Below, piece by piece: positions 58,054 to 64,000 of a stretch of DNA of 64,000 nucleotides. This DNA comes from Burkholderia sp. PAMC 26561 (GTDB taxonomy: Bacteria > Pseudomonadota > Gammaproteobacteria > Burkholderiales > Burkholderiaceae): contig NZ_CP014307.1 of the NCBI RefSeq assembly GCF_001557535.2, positions 310,001-374,000 on the forward strand. The letters are read 5' to 3'. Under the pieces are notes generated by a model, which made no database searches, was not told the origin of the DNA, and worked only from the letters and a program-made list of their open reading frames with translations. The translations under genes were made by a program, and so were the position numbers. Numbering within the stretch: position 1 is the stretch's first letter; every line of letters begins with the position of its first letter.

Positions 58054-58449
58054 CGATGCTCCAGGGCGGTAATGCAGATAGAGGGGTGGCAGAAGCGGCC
58101 AGCGAGTTCAAACATGACGCGTCCGAAAGATCACGTTTTCTGGCCGGGCTTGAATGCCGGAAGAACCGTCAGATTACAGGTTCCTCCTTCAAATTAATCG
58201 AATTGAACGCTTGCGGGAATGCGGGTTGAATGCGTGTCGGGCAAAGACAGGCATCACTGCACGCAATCTGCCGGAGAGCTACAAACCGTTACGCGTCAGT
58301 GAGTTGATGAGCACTTCAGCATGTTGTCCACACGGCTATCCACAAAATCTGTGGACAACCTTCGGACGTTGCGTTCATTCGCTGATGCACGAAATGCCAC
58401 GCTTTGTGGTTTTTCTAAGTTCGAGCGCTTGAGCGGCTTATCTATCACG
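58054..58449. other. Intergenic region with DnaA-box-like cluster
   Basis: About 400 bases without a supported gene between the antiporter start and the OsmC terminator. The only structure I see is three DnaA-box-like 9-mers in 35 bases at 58324-58358. Confidence 0.55.
58324..58358. repeat. Three DnaA-box-like 9-mers in a 9-bp inverted repeat
   Basis: TTGTCCACA (58324-58332), CTATCCACA (58336-58344) and, inverted, TGTGGACAA (58350-58358). Each is one step from the consensus TTATCCACA. The outer two form a perfect 9-bp dyad. Confidence 0.65.
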
Positions 58450-58483
58450 ATAAAAAAGCGCGACCAGTTCATGAGTCGCGCTT
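58450..58483 (-). terminator. Terminator of the OsmC gene
   Basis: AAGCGCGAC (58456-58464) pairs with GTCGCGCTT (58475-58483), 10-base loop. The minus strand continues with TTTTTT. It is 25 bases past the OsmC stop. Confidence 0.85.
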
Positions 58484-58507
58484 CTTGTCATACCCAGTTT
58501 AACGAAC

Positions 58508-58939
58508 TTATTCGACGAATTCCGAATTCATCGTGATCTTCGCGTTGCCGGCAAAAAGTTTCGATACCGGGCAACCTTCCTTCGCGGCGGTCGCCAGTTT
58601 TTCGAACGTGGCCTTGTCAGTGCCCGGGACCTTGGCCTTCACGTCAAGATGGCAAGCGGTGATCGAGAAACCCTCGCCGTCCTTGTCCAGCGTCACGGTA
58701 GACTTCGTTTCAATGCTTTCCGCCGTGAGTCCTGCCTGCGTGAGCTGCAGCGACAAGGCCATGGTGAAGCAGCCTGAATGCGCCGCGCCGATCAGTTCTT
58801 CCGGGTTCGTTCCCGGACCGCCTTCAAAGCGCGCCGCAAAGCCGTACGGCGCGTCCTTCAATACGCCGGTTTGCGTCGAAATGTAACCTTTACCGTCCTT
58901 GATGCCGCCACTCCATTTTGCAGATGCTGTCTTTTGCAC
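58508..58939 (-). CDS. OsmC-family peroxiredoxin
   Basis: A 143-residue OsmC protein that reduces organic peroxides with paired cysteines: one in HSGCFTMAL, the other in KEGCPVSKLF. It begins at GTG 58939 with GGAGAACACTC ahead. The frame extends upstream without family features. Divergent from the FAD oxidoreductase gene. Confidence 0.92.
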   Translation of the reverse strand: MQKTASAKWSGGIKDGKGYISTQTGVLKDAPYGFAARFEGGPGTNPEELIGAAHSGCFTMALSLQLTQAGLTAESIETKSTVTLDKDGEGFSITACHLDVKAKVPGTDKATFEKLATAAKEGCPVSKLFAGNAKITMNSEFVE

Positions 58940-59126
58940 GAGTGTTCTCCAGTAAGTCAGGGTGGATTGCCGCGCAGTGCCGCCGCAGCAAGGATTCGAC
59001 CGCAAAGCCTGCATTCAGTACGAACCGGCTTGGCGTGCCATCGGGTTGGACCAAGCACACAGAATGCCCGAAAGCGCATCGGGCAGGTTGATTGATCGTC
59101 GAACATCAAATCACTCAGGAGAATGG

Positions 59127-60467
59127 ATGGGTCCGCAAGTCGTGGTTGTCGATGAAGACCGGGTGTTGCCGGAGCAGGTAGATGTCGTTGTCGTGGGCGG
59201 CGGGATCATCGGCATGAGCACCGCGCTCTACCTCGCCGAGAAAGGGATTTCGGTCGCCGTCTGCGAGAAGGGGTATATCGGCGGAGAACAGTCGAGCCGC
59301 AACTGGGGTTGGTGCCGCGCGACGCATCGCGATTTGCGCGAGCTTGAGTTGAGCATCGAAAGCCTCAAGCTGTGGCGAAGACTGGATCAAACGCTCGGGA
59401 TAGACACCGGCTTTTGGCAAAGCGGCATTCTCTACGCTGCCGATAACGAAGAAGCGCTCGCCGATCACGAAAGCTGGCTCGCCCGCGCGGTGGAACGGGT
59501 GGGTCGAGATGGCATCGATTCACGCATCACGTCCGGCAGCGAAACCGCCGCGCTCATGCCGGGCGCATCGCGCATGTTCGCCGGCGGCATTTTCACGCCT
59601 TCGGATGGCCGCGCCGAACCGCAGCGCGCGGCACCCGCGATCGCCAATGCGTTGCGTGCGCGCGGCATGAAAATACTGACGCCATGCGCCGTGCGTGGTG
59701 TCGAAACAAGTGGCGGCGCGGTCAGCGCAGTCGTCACCGAACACGGCACGATCCGATGCCAAAGCGTCGTAGTCGCGGGCGGCGCATGGACGCGATTGTT
59801 CGCCGGGAACCTCGGTATAGATGTGTCTCAACTGACCGTACGCTCGTCGGTGCTGCGCACGGAGCCCATTGACGGCGGCCCGGAAGTCAGCGCCTGCACG
59901 GACACTGTTGGATATCGCAAACGTATGGATGGCGGCTACACGATCGCCAACGCATTTCGCAGTCTCGCCGAGCTCACGCCCGATAGCTTCCGGCTGTTCG
60001 GTCAGTTCCTCCCGGCACTCAAAAGCAACTTCCGTTCGATGGACTTCGCCCTCGGCGAGCGTTTCTTCGATGCGCTGCGCCAGCCACGCTCATGGCAGCT
60101 CGATCAACCGACGATCTTCGAATCGGTCCGAACCCTCGATCCGGCGCCGACGCAAATGTACAACCGGACCGCCATCGACGAATTCCGCGCGATCTTTCCG
60201 GCCCTCGCGCACGTAAAGGTTGCGCAGGCGTGGGCGGGGTATATCGATGTCACGCCTGACGCGGTGCCGGTCATCTCGCCGGCGGACACGCTGCGCGGTA
60301 TGTTCGTCGCGACCGGGTTTTCGGGTCATGGCTTCGGAATCGGGCCGGGCGCGGGGAAACTGATGGCGGACATCGTTGCAAACGATACCCCGCTGGTCAA
60401 TCCGCACGCGTTCCGGCTGGCGCGGTTTCGCGATGGATCGAAAATCGAACTTGACGGCGGGTTTTAA
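59127..60467 (+). CDS. FAD-dependent amino-acid-type oxidoreductase (DadA/glycine-oxidase-like)
   Basis: A 446-residue flavoprotein. DVVVVGGGIIGMSTALYLAE is the FAD-binding GxGxxG region. Further blocks (SSRNWGWCRATHRDL, GFSGHGFGIGPGAGKLMADI) fit the DAO family. ATG 59127 has CAGGAGAATGG ahead. The substrate (D-amino acid, glycine or an N-methyl amine) is not certain. Its neighbours offer no pathway clue. Confidence 0.88.
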   Translation: MGPQVVVVDEDRVLPEQVDVVVVGGGIIGMSTALYLAEKGISVAVCEKGYIGGEQSSRNWGWCRATHRDLRELELSIESLKLWRRLDQTLGIDTGFWQSGILYAADNEEALADHESWLARAVERVGRDGIDSRITSGSETAALMPGASRMFAGGIFTPSDGRAEPQRAAPAIANALRARGMKILTPCAVRGVETSGGAVSAVVTEHGTIRCQSVVVAGGAWTRLFAGNLGIDVSQLTVRSSVLRTEPIDGGPEVSACTDTVGYRKRMDGGYTIANAFRSLAELTPDSFRLFGQFLPALKSNFRSMDFALGERFFDALRQPRSWQLDQPTIFESVRTLDPAPTQMYNRTAIDEFRAIFPALAHVKVAQAWAGYIDVTPDAVPVISPADTLRGMFVATGFSGHGFGIGPGAGKLMADIVANDTPLVNPHAFRLARFRDGSKIELDGGF

Positions 60468-60564
60468 ACGGCCCGATTGCGGCCGGGTTGCCGCTTGTTG
60501 CGTGGCGCCTGAGACAAAACCAAATGCGGGGTAAAATTTCGCACGAATTTTCAACGAGCCTCAT

Positions 60565-61236
60565 ATGACAAGCCCCACGCTGTACCTCGACGTCTGGTCG
60601 GACTATGTTTGCCCGTTCTGCTATCTGGAACTGCCGGTCATCGACCAGTTCCAGAACGCTTATGGCGATGCCGTCGAAGTCCGCTGGCATGCGTTCGAAT
60701 TGCGCCCGGAACCCACGCCGCCGCTCGAACCGGATAGCGACCTTCTGCAACAGAGCTGGGACAGCTCCGTTTATCCGATGGCGATCGACCGCGGCCTGCT
60801 GATGCGCCTGCCGCCGGTTCAACCGCGCAGCCGCAAGGCGTTCGAGACCGCGTTTTTTGCGCGCGAGTCGGGACGGTTCGATGTTGTGCATCGGGCGATC
60901 TTCAAGGCGTTTTTCGAGGACGGCATTGATATCGGCGATACCGATGCGCTTCTCGACATCGCGGCCACGTGCGGTATCGATCCGGAATCGCTGGAAGAAG
61001 TTTTGCTTGGCGACGAGCTCACGGACGCGGTGATAGAAGACGAGGAATTCGCGCAGAAGCTGGGCGTGACGGGCGTGCCGTTCGTGGTGCTGTCGCGCGA
61101 TGGCGTGGGCGATCAGGAACCGCCGCCGCCCATCGCACTGCGTGGCGCGGCGCCGATCGAGCACTTCCAGGCCGCGGTCGAGCGGCTTTTCCCCGATGGT
61201 TTTCCTCCGGGCGCAAGCGGCGCGAACCTGCCGTAA
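60565..61236 (+). CDS. DsbA-family oxidoreductase (FrnE-like)
   Basis: A 223-residue cytosolic thioredoxin-fold protein. The active site is CPFC (Cys16, Cys19) and GVTGVPFVVLSRDG holds the cis-proline. Size and the WHAFELRPEP block fit the FrnE-like group. It would reduce or isomerise a thiol substrate. It lies 97 bases past the oxidoreductase gene. Confidence 0.92.
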   Translation: MTSPTLYLDVWSDYVCPFCYLELPVIDQFQNAYGDAVEVRWHAFELRPEPTPPLEPDSDLLQQSWDSSVYPMAIDRGLLMRLPPVQPRSRKAFETAFFARESGRFDVVHRAIFKAFFEDGIDIGDTDALLDIAATCGIDPESLEEVLLGDELTDAVIEDEEFAQKLGVTGVPFVVLSRDGVGDQEPPPPIALRGAAPIEHFQAAVERLFPDGFPPGASGANLP

Positions 61237-61262
61237 TTTACGCAACGGACTGACGTGGCGGA

Positions 61263-62189
61263 CTAGTAGACCTGCTCCGCCATGAACGACTTCAGCGCAA
61301 TGCGCTGCGACGGCTCGAGCGTCTCGAACTCGAGCCCGTACCCGGCGTTCCTGCCGTGGGCATCGGCATCATGAAGGTGCCGCACGATCGCGTGGCAATC
61401 GATATCGACATCCGTATCGTCCGTATTGAAACGGAACAATAAGCGCAGACGGTCGCCCAGCTTCGCGTGCGCCTCGGTCACTGCGAGCGACATGCCGAAG
61501 GGGCTGATATCGCGGATCAGGCCGAGCTGGGATGCGGGTTCATGGCTTTGCGCCGGGTCGATCACCGAAAAACGGGCCGGCAAACGCGTGGACATCCGCA
61601 CGAACTTGCGCGCCCGCAAACGGCGGATCGCGCCGGGTTCCGACAACACCAGGTAGCTGAACGGCTCGCGGCAGACGGCATTGACGGTGCACGCGAACTG
61701 GAACACCGCGCGCGTGCCGAGCGCGACGATTTCGACGCGCTCGCCTTGCGACAAAGCCAGCGGCCCATGCCCCGCCATCACCGGCTGTGTGATGAACACC
61801 GCCCGCGTGCGATGCGGTCCCGGCGTCGAAAACCCGATCACGCGGGCGGAATACGTCGCAGAGCCGGCCGGTCCGCGCAGACCGAGACGCGCGCCGATGG
61901 TCAAACCGATGGTATCGAGCGTGAGTAATTCGGCCGATGCGGACGACGAATCCGCCAGCGGCGGTTCCGGAGCGACCGGTTCGATCAAATCATCCAGCCT
62001 GTGCGGTTCGAAGTGCGCAAACAGGAACGCGCGCTCAGGGACGCCGGCGACGACAGCGCCGGCATTGAAGAGCAACGCTCCGTCGGCGGCGACGATCGGC
62101 CATGCAAGCGGCTCGCCAATCGGAACGTCCGCCAGCGAGAGACGGACGAGAGACGCTTGAGTCAACGTAACGGATTCTTCTTCGGACAT
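61263..62189 (-). CDS. PilZ-domain (YcgR-like) c-di-GMP-binding protein
   Basis: A 308-residue protein. A YcgR-like N-terminal domain (about 90-190) is followed by a PilZ domain with RKFVR (Arg194, Arg198) and DISPFG (Asp227, Ser229, Gly232), the c-di-GMP-binding motifs. The first 80 residues form an extra region with similarity to none I recognise. It probably slows flagella or affects another surface process. It follows waaC by 85 bases on the same strand. Confidence 0.87.
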   Translation of the reverse strand: MSEEESVTLTQASLVRLSLADVPIGEPLAWPIVAADGALLFNAGAVVAGVPERAFLFAHFEPHRLDDLIEPVAPEPPLADSSSASAELLTLDTIGLTIGARLGLRGPAGSATYSARVIGFSTPGPHRTRAVFITQPVMAGHGPLALSQGERVEIVALGTRAVFQFACTVNAVCREPFSYLVLSEPGAIRRLRARKFVRMSTRLPARFSVIDPAQSHEPASQLGLIRDISPFGMSLAVTEAHAKLGDRLRLLFRFNTDDTDVDIDCHAIVRHLHDADAHGRNAGYGLEFETLEPSQRIALKSFMAEQVY

Positions 62190-62274
62190 GGTCGCTTGGA
62201 TCGCTTGGGTCGATCTGGCCGCCTGGAAGCGGCAATCGTCTTATGAGTCCGCGACTGCGTCAAGTGCCGCGGTG

Positions 62275-63297
62275 CTACGAGCTTGCCTGACCGGCAGCGA
62301 TCAAGCTTGCCGGGCTTGCGGACGACCTTTCTGCGCCCGGCATCACGCTTTCGATTGCGCTGAGTACTGCAGGGACATCGGGCGGTGCAAAGTGATCGCC
62401 GACCGATACGGAGCGTCCCGGCGCGCTGAAGCCAAAATGCTCGCGCGAGGTTGCGGTAAAGATCATGACCGTGGGCCGCCCAAGCGCATGGGCCAAGTGA
62501 ACCAGGCCGGTATCCATGCCGACCACGATCGCCGATTCATCGATGCAATGCGCGCATTCAGTCACGCTCAGTTTGGGCAACACCACCGCGCCGGGCACGA
62601 GCGCGGCGATCTGCTCGCCCTCCCGGCGCTCGCCGTCCGTGCCCCACGGCAGCGCGATCCGGTAGCCGCGCCCGGTGAGCCATCGGCCGGTTTCGGCCCA
62701 ACGCTCGATCGGCCATTTTTTTTCATCGGCGGATGTAGCGTGGAACAGCATCGCGACCGGCGCGCCCTGAGGCAACGCCGACGGCGTTGCGAGCGGCGGT
62801 AGATGCAGGTTGAAGTCAGGGGTAACGTCGAAGGTATAGCCCAGCGCGTCCGCTACGCTCACGCGCATGCCGCGCCATGCATCGGTGCGGGGGCGCGGCC
62901 CGAAGCGCGCGTTGTACGCGAACGCCGCGCCAAGCTCGCCCAGGTCCTTGTTCTTGTAGCCATAACGGCGACGTCCGCGCGCCAGAAACGCGATGATCGC
63001 ACTCTTGTAGACGCCGTGGATATCCAGCACGACGTCGTACTTCTCGGCCCTCAATTCGCCGATGGACGCTGCGATTTCCTTGAGGTCGGCCCAGCCGCGA
63101 GCCTTCTTGAACTTTCGCAACGGCGCGCACAGGACGCGATCTACGGCGGGATTCCAGCGGATGATATCGGCGAACGCTGCATCAGCGGCCCAGTCGATCT
63201 TGGCCGAGGGAAAGGCACGGCGAAGATCGGAGACGACCGGTTGCGTCTCTACGATATCGCCCAATGACGTCACTTTGACAATCAGGATTCGCTTCAT
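62275..63297 (-). CDS. waaC: Lipopolysaccharide heptosyltransferase I
   Basis: A 340-residue family 9 glycosyltransferase that adds the first heptose to Kdo2-lipid A. RILIVKVTSLGDIVETQPVV is the N-terminal donor loop and GMDTGLVHLAHALGRPTVM the ADP-heptose-binding end. The start is ATG 63297. It is the only lipid A core gene in the window. Confidence 0.93.
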   Translation of the reverse strand: MKRILIVKVTSLGDIVETQPVVSDLRRAFPSAKIDWAADAAFADIIRWNPAVDRVLCAPLRKFKKARGWADLKEIAASIGELRAEKYDVVLDIHGVYKSAIIAFLARGRRRYGYKNKDLGELGAAFAYNARFGPRPRTDAWRGMRVSVADALGYTFDVTPDFNLHLPPLATPSALPQGAPVAMLFHATSADEKKWPIERWAETGRWLTGRGYRIALPWGTDGERREGEQIAALVPGAVVLPKLSVTECAHCIDESAIVVGMDTGLVHLAHALGRPTVMIFTATSREHFGFSAPGRSVSVGDHFAPPDVPAVLSAIESVMPGAERSSASPASLIAAGQASS

Positions 63298-63575
63298 GGG
63301 GATGCAGGGGGACCTTTAATTCATCCGGCGGCCGGCCTCACGCGCGCCATGATCAACGCGCGAGACGGGCTGCCCGAGGCTAACTCGCCTGACCGGCGCG
63401 CTTTCTGCGGATCAAAAGGCGGCTCGGCGGCGATCTGTTATGAACGGCAGAATTGCACGAACTGGCACGCGGAGCGCTGAAAGCGAATCCGCGCCTGTCG
63501 CAACTTCTTCGGACGGAATTATCCGTCGAAATGGCGCTTTACTCTAGCCGCTTTTTACCGATGCCGCCCTGAAGC

Positions 63576-64000
63576 TCACAGCGACTGGGCGCCGAAGGTA
63601 TCACACTGCCCCAGGTCGCCCGTTGCCAGTCCCCGGTTGAGCCAGCGCTGGCGCTGCGCGCTCGTGCCGTGCGTAAACGCTTCCGGCACCACGCGTCCCT
63701 GCGTTTCCTTTTGCAACCGGTCATCGCCGATGGCGCCCGCCGCGTTCAAGCCTTGCTGGAAATCGCCGGGCTCGATCAGCTTCGCGTTGTTCTTCTGCGC
63801 CACGTTCGCCCAGACGCCCGCGAAGCAGTCGGCCTGCAATTCCACGCGCACCGACAACTGGTTCGCCTGAGCGGGCGACATGCGGCGGCGGGCGTTATCG
63901 ACTTTGGTCATGATGCCGAGCACGTTCTGCACGTGATGACCGACCTCGTGCGCGATCACATACGCCTGTGCAAAGTCTCCGCCCGCGCCAAAGCGGTCGC
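63576..64000 (-). CDS. YpfJ-type neutral zinc metallopeptidase, 5' end beyond the window
   Basis: The C-terminal 140 or so residues of a putative neutral zinc metallopeptidase. [17 protein letters not shown] is the HExxH site and [14 protein letters not shown] supplies the third ligand. Translation continues past the window edge through [11 protein letters not shown], so the start is not seen. Family members are exported; their substrates are unknown. Confidence 0.88.
   Translation of the reverse strand, partial: DRFGAGGDFAQAYVIAHEVGHHVQNVLGIMTKVDNARRRMSPAQANQLSVRVELQADCFAGVWANVAQKNNAKLIEPGDFQQGLNAAGAIGDDRLQKETQGRVVPEAFTHGTSAQRQRWLNRGLATGDLGQCDTFGAQSL

Noticed and set aside
58324..58358. A replication origin at the DnaA-box cluster
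   Set aside because: There are only three boxes, no AT-rich unwinding element and no dnaA, dnaN or parAB genes nearby; I kept it only as a possible DnaA site.

Overview
The window is a GC-rich, densely packed bacterial chromosome segment. The gene content and protein style point to a beta-proteobacterium of the Burkholderiaceae, most likely a Burkholderia, Caballeronia or Paraburkholderia relative. The signs are five LysR regulators, an FusC/AaeB efflux operon, an EmrAB-type operon with its own outer-membrane factor, an OprD porin, DUF3072 and other Burkholderia-type small stress proteins, and the WaaC heptosyltransferase. The genus is an inference. I see no tRNA, rRNA, CRISPR array or insertion sequence. 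The mobile or accessory component is limited to an AbiE-type toxin-antitoxin pair.

Layout: 0.1-2.1 kb holds a LysR regulator convergent with threonine aldolase. 2.5-5.4 kb holds a MoxR/CobS-like AAA ATPase coupled to a CobT-like VWA protein. 5.5-10.9 kb is a MarR-FusC-AaeX-HlyD-NodT efflux operon. 11.1-12.9 kb is the AbiE pair, whose toxin gene is frameshifted. 12.9-16.5 kb has TetR, a zinc-ribbon metallopeptidase, an MHS transporter and a dehydrogenase relic. 16.5-20.9 kb has a thioesterase, an orphan fimbrial adhesin, HMG-CoA lyase, a VOC protein and an SDR. 21.2-24.8 kb is a two-component cluster (hybrid kinase, LuxR-type regulator, degenerate receiver). 24.8-27.1 kb has DUF4126 and a chemoreceptor. 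27.5-29.7 kb is a family of four small related-looking proteins around a cold-shock gene. 30.0-33.7 kb has an MFS transporter, a CoA-transferase and a LysR regulator. 33.7-38.3 kb is an EmrAB/OMF operon under MarR, with emrA broken by one in-frame stop. 38.4-41.1 kb has a LysR regulator and small hydrophilic proteins that share a repeated start-site cassette. 41.2-45.7 kb has a GlxA-type regulator, an HD protein, a TauD-type dioxygenase followed by a permease relic, and an OprD porin. 45.9-54.8 kb is a complete oligopeptide ABC transporter, a LysR regulator and gamma-glutamyltransferase. 55.1-64 kb has a purine permease, a small ORF behind a strong palindrome, a Ca2+/H+ antiporter, OsmC, an FAD oxidoreductase, a DsbA-family protein, a PilZ protein, WaaC and the 3' part of a YpfJ-type metallopeptidase.

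Working together: the two efflux operons each carry their own MarR regulator. The opp operon beside a secreted gamma-glutamyltransferase suggests scavenging of glutathione or gamma-glutamyl peptides. The histidine kinase and the flanking receivers form one signalling locus. Several genes are visibly decaying (emrA, the AbiEii toxin, an alcohol dehydrogenase relic, a TauC/SsuC permease relic). The best candidates for undescribed biology are the small-protein family flanking the cold-shock gene, the CobS/CobT-like pair with no chelatase gene, and the 27-bp palindrome in front of a 49-residue ORF.
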